A stretch of 64,000 bases of DNA from Loripinus fragilis (Eukaryota; Mollusca; Bivalvia; Lucinida; Lucinidae), in assembly GCA_964019695.1 (NCBI GenBank), contig OZ026517.1, positions 53,189,672 to 53,253,671 on the forward strand, in the 5' to 3' direction. Both the position numbers and the translations under genes were made by a program. This document shows, one piece after another, positions 47,080-60,535 of the stretch. Numbering within the stretch: the stretch's first letter is position 1; each line of letters opens with the position of its first letter. Under the pieces are notes generated by a model. It ran no database searches, was not told the DNA's origin, and was given only the letters and a program-made list of their open reading frames with translations.

Positions 47080-48340
47080 TTATGATCTACTATCCTCCCA
47101 ATGCATTCCATCTACAAGCATTTTCGTTTGCAAATGAATCTATTTTATCCGTTTATCTAACTTCTAAACTTTTTCTCATTTTACTTTTAGCTTTGATTCA
47201 ATAGTGTATGCTTTCATTTGTGGACGCATCCAGAACAACTTGTACTCTACTCTGCTAGCATATTGTGTAGGCGTTCCAATGAGCGTCGGAGCATACATAA
47301 TATGCTCAACTAAAAAAATGTCTCGCCCTGCGGTTTTTTGTCAGTTTTTCTATATGCCCGTTTGTTCCGTCCATCCAAAGGTCTGTCCAATTCTATATCC
47401 ACCCGACTGTCTAAAATCGTGCCCGTTTCGTAATTTGTTTATATTGAAGTTCTACGTCCCCATCAACAATATTTTGGAGATGGTGTCTCCCACCCTTTAG
47501 TTTTCTTACCCGAATGAGCTCAACATATGGAAACTGTGCTTAGAAAATCGGGGGTAACTCCGGTGGTTCACTATAGACGTGTGTAACTCCAGGCGATGAG
47601 CCGGTACGGCCTCAGGGAAAAAAACTACATACGTTACTTGTTTACTTTAGTTATAAAGCAACGGCGAATATAAATATGGTAGATAAATAGAAATAAAAAA
47701 AACTTGCAGGAGATAAAAGCTTGGGTGAGTTTGAATTTCCGCCCGATCCGACCTGTGGCTAGGAAATTAGCTGCCGTCCAAAATACCTACGAGGGGCATT
47801 TGAAAAGGTCATAGCATGATTAACAAGCCCATTAACAAGTTAACAAGCCCATTGACTAACCAGATCGCTATCGTTAGCAAAATCTTCATTGCTAAGCAAC
47901 AAGCGGCATCACATTCCGTCAAACTTTGGGATATGTCGTTGCATTCGCAACAAGTTATGTCACCTAATGGTTATATTTGTGATGTATAAATACACTGAAG
48001 CAAACTTATAAACGAACATGTCAATTTTTTTATGCTAGCTCAGAAAGTAAGTATCTGTGATACAACATTTTAATTCTATAAATAAACCAAGGATTTGTCG
48101 AAACTCTACAAGTCATTTCATTTCAAAATATCTCGTTCGTCTTGAACAGACGAAATCCGAGTAAAGGTACCCTCATTTCAAAAAATAACACTTTTCATAA
48201 CAATATTAAATATTCCACAGACACATTAATTACCCATTTGCATATGTGATTGTTTGAACATGCTCCTGGCTATGATTTAAGATGAAATTAAATCAAAAGT
48301 TTTGACGCAGTCGAAATCGTCATTTCTTTTCCGTAATAAC
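47080..48340. other. Gene-free stretch with one orphan mariner end
   Basis: TACGAGGGGCATTTGAAAAG at 47788 resembles the terminus of the 43167 element, but no matching right end was found. Next to it, TTAACAAGCCCATT is tandemly repeated (47820-47855). Confidence 0.4.
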
Positions 48341-48559
48341 ATGAAGACAGGCGCTGTCAGCAGCTTAATCTAAGAAATTCGGCTTTAAGCATGCACTTTG
48401 GGTACAAACTTTGTACTGCTCTGTACACTTTATTATCTGCTGTACGGCATTGACATTTTAAGCAATTATTCATTTTAGTAGAAATCACTGTTCTTCTTTA
48501 GAAAAGTAAAAAAAAATCTTTGACAAATGCCTTCAAATTAATTGTTAAAATTTCACAAT

Positions 48560-48920
48560 GAAACCAGAAGTGTAGAATAGTCGTGAAAGGTTTTACTGCT
48601 GCAGAATAGTCTGCTCAAGTTCTGTTGGCTTTTGCCTACCAAGTTCAGATAGAAAAAAAAAGCATACATCGATTTTAACGTGTGCTACTGACGATTTTCA
48701 AAATTTTAGGAAAATGTGATTTTCCCCCCATTTTTTTAGAAATGCGTAAAAAATCTGCCGTATATCAAATTTCAAATGTTTGGTGGTTTTTAAGTCACCT
48801 GGACTAGTTCGTAAACACATGCACTTCAATTGGATAAAAATGCACCCAAAAATATTTTTCACAAAAAACGTTGATTTTTACATTTTTGAATCATAAAAAT
48901 GTAAAATGAATGAAAACTAT
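48560..48920 (+). repeat. Dispersed repeat family I, copy 2
   Basis: GCGTAAAAAATCTGCC at 48745 and flanks resemble the minus strand of 24136-24620. Confidence 0.5.
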
Positions 48921-49919
48921 CCCGCACCACTTCTAAACTTTGGTCCGTTGAAATGCTCATGATTAGGTCAAAAATTCATTCAATATTATTGGTGCCTTTG
49001 TCATAAAAACGAGTTTGTAAAGTGTTCGTTTACAAGTTTGTTTAAGTGTAGTACAAACTCTTACATTATAAGGAAACATTGTCCTGGGCAACATTTTTCC
49101 TATTATAAGTCTATGGGACCTTTAGTTTCGAAGATAACCATAGCCTTGATATGATCTGTCCAAAAACTCTATACAATGCAACTCGCAAAAATTTATCAAG
49201 ATTGGCCTTCTGGTTTAACACTTTCTTTCATGAATATTCATGCTAAGCTCCACCCACTAAATAAACTGTCACGTTTGTACATAGACCAAAGAACACTAGT
49301 GTAGGATCATATCTATACATATTTCCATAAGCAAATATAGTAAATCCTGATCAGGCAGATTTTCAAAGAAGAGCTGCCTGATCTGGATCTACTCTGTTTG
49401 CAAAAGTGTGAGAATGCGTCTCTATAAGGTGAAGGGTTAGATACATATTTGTGTTTGCAATTGTTAACGGACGACGCCGATGGACTACGGACGCTATCAA
49501 CTATAAACTCACCTTGTGAGAAAGATCACATACTTTCGTTTCAAAAATGCATAATCATAGGACTGTATTATTTTTCATTGAAATAGGTAAATAACGATAA
49601 ATGTATTACTTCAATTAGAAGCATTTTAGGGTATATACTTGTATAAAACACCCATTACCTGGGGATTGGTTCATATTTTTTTTTGTTTATAGTGATTCTC
49701 ATCTATCTTTGAACCGACAATACACATCTACGCTATCAGTTATTGTTTTTCAACCTTGGTACAGAAAACTGATTAAACACACATATACAGCTTGATGTCA
49801 AAAGTCTTTTGCCGTCATTTTTTTCAAAAGTCTTTTTACGTTTTGAGAATTCTTAGCAATTACATCTTGTGCAAATAATAACACAAAACACTTCATTTTA
49901 CGGAAAACATTTAATAACT
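48921..49919. other. Gene-free stretch
   Basis: Nothing recognisable. Confidence 0.4.
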
Positions 49920-49920
49920 A

Positions 49921-50065
49921 TAGTCCGTGCTCGATAAGTGTAGGGTGACGAAACAGATATACAGTTAGAAGTATGAATGAAAACCCTATATTCGTCCAAT
50001 CAGGTGAAATAAGTACCATAACGTGACCAACTACGTAACTCTACTCTTATCGAGCACGGATTCTA
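49921..50065. mobile_element. 145-bp MITE
   Basis: TCCGTGCTCGATAAGTGTAG at the left pairs with CTACTCTTATCGAGCACGGA at the right. No other copy was found in this window. Confidence 0.75.
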
Positions 50066-50501
50066 GTGTATAGATATATTTCTCAAACATTTGGTTCGTG
50101 AACTGTATTGTCGGTAAACACTGACAGTTAACATATTTGGAAGAATCACACTTAATATTTAATAGCCCACCTTTAACTTTTATAACAGCTGTGATTCGTC
50201 TTGGTATAGATTTATACAAATTTTCAGTTGCTGTTGGGCCTCACATACCCGTTTCCACATATCGCTAACCTTAGATGGCATATTGTTCCCCATTTCTTTT
50301 TATCACATGATGTCGCGTCTGGGAGTGAAATAACGCCATGCAATAAAATCGATAAACTACTAATGGTTTACAGATTTTAGGGAAACGTTATAACGTCCAT
50401 ATCAACATTGCTTATATAATCACAACATTATAGCGTTTTTATGACAGAAATGAGATTTCAAAGTAATCTTAATGTCATATGATAAATAGAATCTAAAACT
50501 C

Positions 50502-50625
50502 ATGCTCTTGTATTATTGAATTTTTTTAAATTCGTTGCGAAAAAGAGATAAAATACTCGGCAAGCCTCGCATTTTACCTCTTTTCTTCAACTCGTTTAAT
50601 AAATTCGATAAATAAACATGAGCAT
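50502..50625. mobile_element. 124-bp hairpin element
   Basis: ATGCTC...AAATTCGTTGCGAAAAAGAG at the left pairs imperfectly with CTCTTTTCTTCAACTCG...GAGCAT at the right; the loop carries GGCAAGCCTCGC. Confidence 0.6.
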
Positions 50626-50749
50626 TATATTTAACTCTTCAGACAATATCAATAGGATTTAAGTAAGTAAGGGTGCAAAGATCAGGAATCGATACAATCA
50701 AGTACCACACCTGACCCAGGATACCAATGGGAAAGTGACAAACTCACAG

Positions 50750-52040
50750 AATCAGATCTATTTTCAGGCCAGTAAAGTAAGAGAACTTTTTTTTCTCTAG
50801 AAAACTTATGGTACTTTTTGAAAAAATGACATTTTCTTTGGAGATGCCAGTGTTACGACATAAAGCCGGTCAGGAAGGAAGAGGGGAAATCTTATTGCAA
50901 AATTCCTTTATGCGATGACGATGCTACCTGGGAAACAACTAGCAAAAACTTTTCAGTACTTTATGTACTAAGAAAACATCAACAACACATAAATATACAA
51001 TGACACCACCTACGCTGTTATTTCCGGCTAATTGACCATCCTATACTAGGGCAAGTTGCCACTCAAAGATCTTTTCAATTAGAATCAATCTTGGAGTGTC
51101 CTGCTCTAGATGTACGTCAACTAGTCAGAAATAAAAGACGTAAAGAATATGATTAACATATAACTTAAGTTCTCATAGAAAAAAAAATTGGGCCCTTTAA
51201 TATTTCAGTTCTCGTATTGACGAGAAATCTCAAGATTATACGCGTCCCGCGAACACTATAACTGTTGATATTTCACAATTGGGCCTGATCCACGCTGGTC
51301 GTGGCCTGAGGGGGACAGCTAATAAGTGCCCTCAGGTATCAATCATTTGGCTCACCAACATTCAGCCTCCAACGTAGGAGGAGACACAAGAGACGATTCT
51401 GCAAAAACAATCTACTTTTAGAATCTCAGAATCACTCTGTTGCGTCAATAATGGAGTTGTTCGTTTGAAGTTTACAAAAATAGAAATAATTTCAGTGGTC
51501 TTACTCTTTTAAATTACAGCCTAACCCTATAAGCCGTCACCCGTGGGTGTATGGCAAACGGCTCCCATGCGGTTAGGATGGATCGGCTCTTCTAAATATC
51601 CACACTTAAAATTATATAATAGAGAAGTATTTTTAGTGACTCGCCTATGTCAGCGCTAAACAATACCTCTTATGCCAAACGAACAAACCCATGCGTAACA
51701 AAATTTCCAATACACTGTCGTAACGTCACCCTGGTTGAGACACTATCGCAGCCGAAACATCAAGATCCCGTGGCCCTTCTTCCCTTCAAGGTCACGTTAT
51801 CTAGATAGTTTCGAGGTTTACAAATACTGATACCAATTCTCTTAAAATTCCAGGAAAAGGTTGAACAGTGTGGTGCTGACGTAACGTTTGGACGTTTACG
51901 TCGGACATCACCCTGCCCACGCGCTAATTTCGTACATGTATAACGTATCAGTTGTAAACAACTAATTATGACCTCTCGGCAAACATATTTACATCAATAT
52001 TGAGAGATTACATTCTGCTGTTTTATGTGTGTAAAACCGT
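50750..52040. other. Gene-free stretch
   Basis: Nothing recognisable. Confidence 0.4.
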
Positions 52041-52042
52041 AC

Positions 52043-52130
52043 AATATTTTTATACATTTATTTTGGTGTAACAAATATTTTTACATTTACTTTGGTGTAA
52101 CAAATATTTTTACATTTACTTTGGTGTAAC
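52043..52130. repeat. 29-bp tandem repeat, three units
   Basis: The unit AAATATTTTTACATTTACTT-TGGTGTAAC occurs three times; the last two units are identical and the first has two differences. Confidence 0.85.
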
Positions 52131-53651
52131 ATTACACCTACCTAATCTCTAAACATACATGTCAGCTATCACCTTATTTATGTAAGTGTGTTGTAGTGTA
52201 TGCACCTAACCCTTATTCTTATATGCGTCTGATATAACTCGAGGTGACACATACAGGTCGCTACAGAAAGTCGACTATCACTGGCAGTTAAATCGTCTTT
52301 CCAACAACGCCATATAAAATCACAACAACTTAAATGTAGCTGCTAAAATTGTTTTTCACCTATCGGTCCCTGGTAAATCTTTCAGCATACCATTATAGTT
52401 TTATGTGCAGGCCCGACATGGCCTGTGACTACTTTTGTCCGAAATAACCCGACGAGTCCATCCGGACAGCTTTTACTATAGCCGCAAGAATGGTCCCAGC
52501 AGATTTTTAGGCATTACGCATGTTCGTAGCTTCATACGCAAGTGCGTAACAATAGATATTTTCACCGAAAAACGGGACGTTATTGATAACACCCGAAAAA
52601 ACTCATACACGGAATGCTGGCCGATTCAACAGACGACAAAATAGAAAACGAATGACTTATTATTTCAATACAATGTGACATGCTAGAGACATCGCGATTC
52701 AATGCAATAACACGAATTGCCATCGCCCTGTCATGTACAATTTCAACACAGTAAAAATATATATAACTTCACGTACCTTTTATAATAATGAATAGCGTCT
52801 CTATATCGAACCTTTCAACGGTATTTTTAAAATGTCCCCTAACAAAAATGGGAAATTCCATCCTTTATATATTGAAAAATGCACAAGATTTCCAAGATAT
52901 TCAAGAAAAGTAACGAAATCGTGCAAGCGTTGATAAATATAGACACAATGAAATCCATCTCAGACAAACCGACCTTTTATTGGGACTATTAGTAGAAAAG
53001 GTACCATATCATGGTTCGAATAGGTGACCAGGTGCATACCTAAACCTTTGCGTATTTGTGCGTATACGCAACCATCACTGATTCTGTTGTTCCATCTATT
53101 CTGCATCGTAACAGCCAGACATTTACAGGTAACGTTAATAACTGATTTTTCTTGGATTCTTCCTGGTTTTTCTCGGCATCCATAATCAGTATCAAATTCA
53201 TTTTACCATACATTTTGAGCATCACTTATTATCTACTATTATCTAAAGAAAATGGTACCAAGAATTCCATGAACAGGGCAAATGTGTGAGAACAAAACCA
53301 GCTATCTCACAATAAGTAAAATATAAGGATTTTACACTGGTTTCAATTTTAGTGCAAAATACAATGCAAGACATATATAGAATGTTGATTATTCTGGAGA
53401 AATATATGAAGTTTTATATACGTTTATGTACAGAAACATCGCTGTAAGCATTTTCCTGCAAATGGTTAATCGTTGCAAATTGTAAAAATAAAAATAAATA
53501 ATACTTTTGAGAGAAAATAATGTGAAATAACATTTGATATTAAGCTGTACTGATTTGCCAGTTTCACCTATCTAATCTTTCTGATACAGTCAAGACATAA
53601 TCATTGACATAGTTTAATTCGATCGCTCTGTCAGGTTAGGAAGAAAGAAAA

Positions 53652-53817
53652 ATGAGACGGGTTTGTTTTTTCCCAGCAATTTTTTGTTTTATTTTTATTT
53701 CTTTATCTGAATCGTTTATCGACCAGGAAGATTTGTCAGGGTTAGTTGGAGTGCTGCAGGTTGCTGTGAAAGAACTTCAGGGAAAAGTGACGATGTTAGA
53801 AAACCAAACTAAGTGTG
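53652..53817 (+). CDS. C1q-domain protein gene 3, exon 1 (signal peptide and coiled coil)
   Basis: Translation from ATG 53652 gives MRRVCFFPAIFCFIFISLSE, a clear signal peptide, then a heptad-like run (V32, L35, V39, L42, V46, L49) and ENQTKC. A donor G|GTAAGT at 53818 leaves phase 1, as in gene 2. The peptide aligns with gene 2 exon 1 over its whole length (shared FCF, ISLS, DLS, ELQG/ALQG, LENQ), with two extra residues before the last Cys. The frame is open past the donor only briefly. No C1q exon follows in the remaining 10.2 kb, so the partner exon must lie outside the window or be lost. Because it is too short for usual gene calling and no transcript is available, confidence rests on homology to gene 2, the splice site and the conserved leader before the ATG. 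Confidence 0.82.
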
Positions 53818-53889
53818 GTAAGTATGATTAAGTTTAACATATAAATACCTCATGTTTTACGCTACTGAGCTGAATTAAAATGGTATACT

Positions 53890-55320
53890 AGTCGGGGAAC
53901 CAAGGTAGAAAAAATGCTAACCCTTGCACCCGAAAGGTATACAGCTGGATTTTGTATGGTTGCAAAGGTAATTCTATGGTGTATCTGAAACCACTGTATA
54001 GCAGACTCGATCGACTTTCATAACGTCAGAGCAATCAACTTTCTACGGAAGCCCAGCAAGAACATGTCATAATATTATTTTTCAAAATGTTATATATTTT
54101 TATCAAAAAAGTTCAGGATTGAAAAATATTGAGTTTATATAATAATACAACATCGTCGTAGACCTCAGAAGCAGTGGTGGTCATCTAAGAATACTGATTA
54201 TTGATTTTTAAAGCATGTAGATTAGGGCACCCCCATTTTGAAATTAAATTTATATATTTCTTTGCTTTAAATCTCATTAAAACTGCATTTACTGCCCAAA
54301 AATGTATTTGATAATTATTTATATATCGCTTGGAAGCATATCTCGTAAAAAAAATGTGTGCTTACTTATTCACTTTTGTCCTCCCGCTGAAGGGGTTTGA
54401 ATTGCATATTTTTCACATAAATAAATAAATTTTAAATTAAATGTGTTTAAACACTGCATACAGTTAGACAGACGTTTGGGACATAATTTAAGACAATTTA
54501 TTTATTTTCTATGGCAAACTAGAAAAGGTAGCTGAAAAGTAAAAATATGAAACTACGATAATTTGATACTAAGTAATTTAATCCATGCCAGCTGGTACGT
54601 AGTTAAATACTATGGACAACTTTAGAGCAGATTAACACATAAATGCAATTTATCAAGGGTTAAAGGATGTTTATCTTCCATATTTACAACAGCTTTGAAA
54701 CAGAGGGTCATTGTAGGGACCAATGGGATTTTTATCTACTGTAAACATAAATTTCATTGAACAGTGGTAAAATAAATATGAAAAAATCGTATAATTATTA
54801 TCATATCACCATGAAAAACATGTCTGTCCCCACCTGAGATGCAAAAATGTAGCCGCATAGTATTTGTAAAGAAAAAATATCCCTAACAAGATTATTTTGG
54901 TGCACAAATGACTTCCCATACTTTAAAATGCATTTGACAGTGTATTATTGTATAATCGAACAGTCAAACGGCTTCTCGATAAGAAAGCCTAATGGAAAAT
55001 CATTTTTATTATTTCTCAACCAAAACATATGTTGTGGGTACTTAAATGGACCTATTAAATGAGACGGTTCTTTTGAAGACCAAACGCACACTCTTTAACT
55101 TATTGGTAAAGGAAACATCACAATTTCTATGCTATGAAAGATTGCTTAACATGACCTATGTGGCATACAAAAAAATGCATTTTTCAGCGAAATGGCTTTC
55201 TAGTCGCATTGCTATACAGTGGTTTCATATCAAGCATCAGTATAAAAAATTTCAGCTGTATACCTTTCGGGTGCAAAAAATGTGTGTTTTTGCACGATAC
55301 GCGACTTTGGTTCCCCGACT
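53890..55320. mobile_element. 1.43-kb foldback element in the gene 3 intron
   Basis: The termini AGTCGGGGAACCAAGG and its complement at 55305-55320 are inverted repeats, continued inside by TTGCACCCGAAAGGTATACA near 53933 and its complement near 55255. A hairpin repeat E lies inverted at about 55005-55080. No transposase was recognised. Confidence 0.8.
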
Positions 55321-56159
55321 AATACTGGTTAGAAATACACAAGACCGTCGTTTAAGCTGCAAAGGCCCCTCAAAGGGTACACTAGTATAGTTTAACTTGC
55401 ATTCTGCTATCATATATATTCATTCTATTTTTGATAAAAAAATACCTTTCTGAAAAAAAGTCAGGTCTTAATAGACCCCTTTCACATTGTTACCTCCTTT
55501 AGCAATCGCTCTTCAATTTAAAAATCGATAAAGCTGTTTTTTAAAATGAAGGGACATATTGCTTATTAATCACGTTGCAAAACACATAGTGATGCTTTAT
55601 AAGTCGATTGTTTTGGCCTTTCGCCGATATAATGAGATAAAGTAAAATCCCGTTATAATGTTATATGTACGAGGGATGATAAATTCTCAGCCCCTTGTAC
55701 TTAGGACCATCAGGGAATGAAAATTTGACCATTACTTTTCAATATACCATCCTCTCTTAAAAGTGTTTTGCATAAGCAACCAAGCATGGCCGCATGCTTT
55801 TCACACTCCCAATGTCCTTCAGTTAGATCAAATGACCGACTGGCAAATATTTTAATTCAATTGATCTCACCAAACATAGCAGGCCGTGAACGTTTTGATC
55901 ACACCCCGTATATCAAATTATTTAAGCTATATACCTTTGTAAAACAACATTAATACATCATTTGACCCTATTCTAAGGACCCATGAAAGTGACAGTGCTA
56001 CTATATTGATAAGGCAATTCACTGGTTTCAGACACTAAAATGCATTTGCAATTAAGTAATAGATCTAGAGATAAACCATTTGCTTTTTTCATTTTCAAGT
56101 ACATACGCTTTCACGTAGACAATGACTAGCACAGTTAGTCAACACCTTAAAATCATAGT

Positions 56160-56827
56160 TTATTATCCAAGGTTAGTAAACAATTAATGAACATCAGCGT
56201 ACAAACTAGTCAAACCAAGAATAGTTTAACCATATGTTTGAATGAATTAACTATCTAACCACAGGCTTGTCAAGCTAAGAAAACGTTGACCTATATCTTT
56301 GATTAAATAGCTATCTAACCTCGGCCTTATCAAACAAAGAGTTATGTTCTCTTTCATTTCATTCAGACGAAACATAAATTATTTATTACCTAGACTTCTT
56401 AATTTTTGGAAACCAGATAAACTACATAGAATTACCAACTGTTATGATGTACACGCCTATATGCCGCAACATCAGTATTTAGCGTTTTTCGTGTACATCA
56501 TAACCGTCTATACTTCTTTGTACTATATCTTAAAGCATAAGATATCAAAACGTAACAACATATACGTGTGTGATGGCAAGCACAGACCTGAGCACTTTCT
56601 CTTTATTCGAATTTTGGCTTTGAATTGAATAATTATATAACCACACCTTTGTCAAGCTAAGAAAATGTTTCGCTATGTCTCTGGATTAAATGCTTATCTA
56701 ACCAAAGCCTTGACACGCTACGAATTATTTTAATGAATAACTATCCGACCACAACCTTGTTAAACTAAGAACATGTTTAGCTATGTCTTTTAATTTTATT
56801 TATCTGACCACAGCCTTTTATAGCTAA
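56160..56827. repeat. Minisatellite in the gene 3 intron, left part
   Basis: Diverged units of about 65-75 bp share ATCTAACCACAGCCTTGTCA, AGCTAAGAAAATGTTTAGCT and ATGTCTTTGAATTAAAT. About 270 bp of unrelated sequence (56350-56620) interrupt the array. Confidence 0.7.
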
Positions 56828-59019
56828 TAGTCAGGGACTCCCGTGTGAATTTGATGCCGATTTATGGTGACCTATACCAAATCAAACTTTATGGGATAAC
56901 TAATGAAAATCACCAGGTCACTCATCTGGGTTTTACGTCTGGACGTCATTATGACGTCATCAATATAGCGTATAATGCAACGCAATTTAAACGGTATGTC
57001 CATTGAAGTATATGGGGATCAGGACTTTCTTGCATTTTGTGTGCCAATTTCAGTCGAAATGCACCAAATTCAATCTTAAGGGGTAAATAATTAAAATTAA
57101 CATGTCGCCCATATTGTCTTCGCATCAGAACAAAAAAGATGACGCCACTGAAATGACGCCTAATATGTAAATACCACATTTATATGCATTTTGTCCATTT
57201 CCAACGCTTGGAAATATTCCTTTAATGAACTGGTGGCCTTATCATGACTGAATGCAAACTCTTTTAAATCATATGTAGTAAAGACATCCAGTAATTTGCA
57301 GACTATTAGAATGTTCATTGATTAGCTAGTTTAATGTCTTCTTTCTGTACCTCAAACTTTCAATTTTCTTATTCTCAAATTGATAAAATAACATATGTAA
57401 CAGGCTGATACAGGCTAACACCCATGCTTACAGTGTGCAAACATTTCCTATTCGACGCACCTTGAATCGGTACATACCAAAGAATATGTCTAAAAGGGTT
57501 TGGGAGCAGGTCATTACTCAGCCTGACGTCAAAATCTTGTTTGATGATTATTCTGTTTTTTATGATATGAGGAGGACAATTATTTTACCAGAGAAGCAGA
57601 AATGATAATTGATATTGTACATGTATATGACTTGGATAAGGATTGGTTTAGAATATTTACATTAGAAAGGGACATTAACTTAATTATACTGTTTAAATGT
57701 GAAAAGATTATTTCCTATGTTCCTCTAGGATGTATATTTATTTTAGAATTATTCATATTAAGAAATATTGAAAACAAATATTCATAACATCTGTAACAAA
57801 GGTACAGGGGCTTAATAATCATCAATTCCTAAAATTTAGGCACCAGAGGCTAGAGATATAAGTTAGGAAAGCATGCGAATTATATTCATTTTTTCCTGAA
57901 ATATCATTTCTTACATCAAGTCAATGTCCTTGCTCATTTATTATGTCATGTAACAATTATTACAGCCATTAACAAGTGATTCAATCTTGTTGTTTAACCT
58001 GCAAAATCTATAATTCTTTATAATATGAGCAAGACAATCCCAAAAATGCAAGATATCCAACAGCAGCAAATGTTTTCATATATTTTTACTTAAATGATGC
58101 CTACTAAATTCGGCTCCTTAAAATTGGGTGTAGACTTTGGGTTGTTTTTATAATTGCTCGTATAAAACACTTTATTTAAAGTACAAAAGCAAACTTTGGA
58201 TTTTCTCTAACCCAAATGAGTTAGTGGGTATAAAATAATCAACACATTTTCGAAAATGCACATATCAGCTAAAAAGTAAATGATGTTGGTCACAATTTTC
58301 ATGTTTAAAGGGTAATCTAATTAAAATAACGCACATAACACCACAGGAAGCTATAATTTTGCTCCAAAAGAATTTATATTACCTAAAGTAGTCAATATGC
58401 AGACCATATGAGTAATTCAAATAATTAGCCTTCTTTCTGTAGCTCAAACTTTTAATTTTCTTTTTTTCCTAAATTTAATATGGTAGCATATGTAACAGGC
58501 TGTCAGAGACTAACCCCCCGGCGAACATAGTGCAAACATCTATTAAAAGACGCAGCTTAAAATCCCCTTTTAGATAGGATAAGTTTGCGAAATTCCCCAG
58601 TTTGGGCAATAACATTCTCAGCCATCAGTCTAAAGGTGGCCCGATAAGCTGGGTATTTATAGGAAATCTACGGTATTTTGCATGCAAAATATAGTTATCG
58701 AGAAATAATTCAATGTCAAAGTCAGGTAAAGCATTGATGTAACCATCATATGACTAAAATAATTGATATTATGTTTAAAAAAGCGTTCGTGTTGGATAAA
58801 TATGACCATACCAACACAAACCATAGCTTTTATTAACGAGCAGTTTCTCATTATGGTCGCCATATTTATGACGTCATAACTAGCCTCAGACGCGGATTTG
58901 AGATGGGTGACCACCTTTAAATCAAAGGTAAGACTCCATTTAAGGTTTTGATATAAGTCACCATAAATCGGCACACAATTCGCACGGGACCTATTCTTTG
59001 TCCCTAAGGGCCCTGACTA
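56828..59019. mobile_element. 2.2-kb DNA transposon inserted in the minisatellite
   Basis: TAGTCAGGG at 56828 and CCCTGACTA at 59019 begin long imperfect inverted repeats (about 150 bp) that share CGATTTATGGTGAC and ATGACGTCAT. Direct repeats of about 130 bp lie inside (57340-57475 and 58430-58565, shared ACATATGTAACAGGCTG or GCATATGTAACAGGCTG). The minisatellite resumes at 59020, and joining the flanks restores a repeat unit. No transposase was recognised, so it is nonautonomous. Confidence 0.8.
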
Positions 59020-59182
59020 TAAAGAAGATGTTTAGCTAGTTTTGCTATATAACTATCTACTGATAGCCATATCAACTTAAGATGTTCAGCTATATTAAAT
59101 CAGATAACCATCTTACCACAGTCTTGTCAAACAAAGAACATATTAAGCTATATACATCTTTGAACTAAATATCAGATTAATA
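59020..59182. repeat. Minisatellite in the gene 3 intron, right part
   Basis: This is the continuation of the array split by the transposon: GATGTTTAGCTAG, ACCACAGTCTTGTCAAAC, and AAGCTATATACATCTTTGAA occur in the expected order. It stops where the next element begins. Confidence 0.7.
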
Positions 59183-59184
59183 TA

Positions 59185-60535
59185 CAGCTGCTTTCCAAAA
59201 ATTTTATAGATAGCGAATTTTGTCATAATTATTTACATACCCTATACATGTTTGTGTGTTTGTAACAAACGCATGCTTTGTTTGATCTTTATTTTTTCTG
59301 CTTCTGCAAGACCGATATATTAAGTTACAGTGAGTAAAAATATGGATTGTTCTTGCAGGTTTTTATATTCATTTTTACCTTCTGAAAAATTGGTTATATA
59401 TTTTTTAGCAAATCAAAGTTGTTTATCTAAACTCTATTTCAAATTATGAGCTAATGAGGAGAGCAGCAAAGAAAACTATCTATTACATCTATGGAGTCAT
59501 GTATACTGATCATTGTGAATTTACTTCGAGAACTGAAGCTATCAAGTGTATGGACAATGATTCACTTGATTGACTTTGGTTTTATATGCACTAGCCAGTT
59601 ACACAGGTTTTATAGCTTAACATAAGCACACAATATAGATATGTTTAGTGCATTTTTGGATTTACAAATTTGATGCTGCATTACAAGAGCTCATTATTGG
59701 GAGACTGTCCAAAGCGGAAATACTGCCGAACAGTTAGATAAGTCCTAGAGGGCTCGAACTTAGTCTGTTAAAGATTGGGAGAATATCATCTCTTCAAATA
59801 TAATCCATGTTCCAAACCTATTCCCACCGCTCACTCAAAAGACCTAGGGTCTGAAATACGAAATTTTTTATACTGCATACATTGATAGATGTGCAAAGAA
59901 CCCACTGGGATTTATGAAGTTTAAAGGGATCTCTCGTATTAGCTTGTAAATGGCACTATCAACAGTAAACCATACGAGTATCAGGTTAATAAATATCATG
60001 AACGATATAAAACTACAATAAAACACCACTATAATTGTAAAATGTCCCCAAGCATCCAACAAGATAACGCATGTAAATCATTTGCACTTTCATCAGGGAC
60101 CTGGATAGTGATATACTTTATAGGCCATCTAACAGTTCAGATCTGAGCCCCATAGACACTGTCTGGAGCACAGTAAAGCGTCGCGTTGGACGGATGCCAA
60201 AAGTAGAAAAAAAAGAAATCTGTAGAAATGACTAACATATTTGGTACACCTTGAAAAGAGATGACCTGAAAGTCCTATATACGACTATGCTGAATAGAAT
60301 CCAAGCTTTCATTAGAACCAAGGATAGTGTAACTAAGTGTAAGATTTGCCAGATTTTCACTGGAAATGAAATCAGGAAGAGATGCTTTTTGTTATAGTGT
60401 TATACATGTACATTAATAAAATCTAGGAAAAATAATGATAAACATCTTTTTGATACATTGCAACACCAGAATTAAAGTACATCGGGTATGTAGATAATTA
60501 TAATCGCTATCTAGAGAAATTTTGGAAAGCAGCTG
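59185..60535 (+). mobile_element. 1.35-kb Tc1/mariner element with decayed transposase
   Basis: The termini CAGCTGCTTTCCAAAA and its complement at 60520-60535 are about 55-bp imperfect inverted repeats with TA outside both ends. At 60121-60237 the + strand encodes PSNSSDLSPIDTVWSTVKRRVG, the end of a DDE transposase catalytic domain; the Trp expected before PSN is Arg and the Glu of the SPIE signature is Asp, and a stop follows. Upstream coding sequence is too eroded to read. Confidence 0.8.

Noticed and set aside
47788..47830. Complete mariner element starting TACGAGGGGCATTT
   Set aside because: Only one end was found; no matching inverted terminus within a plausible distance.
55669..55720. 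Mariner terminus TACGAGGGATGATAAATTC
   Set aside because: No inverted partner was found in the window, so it cannot be delimited.
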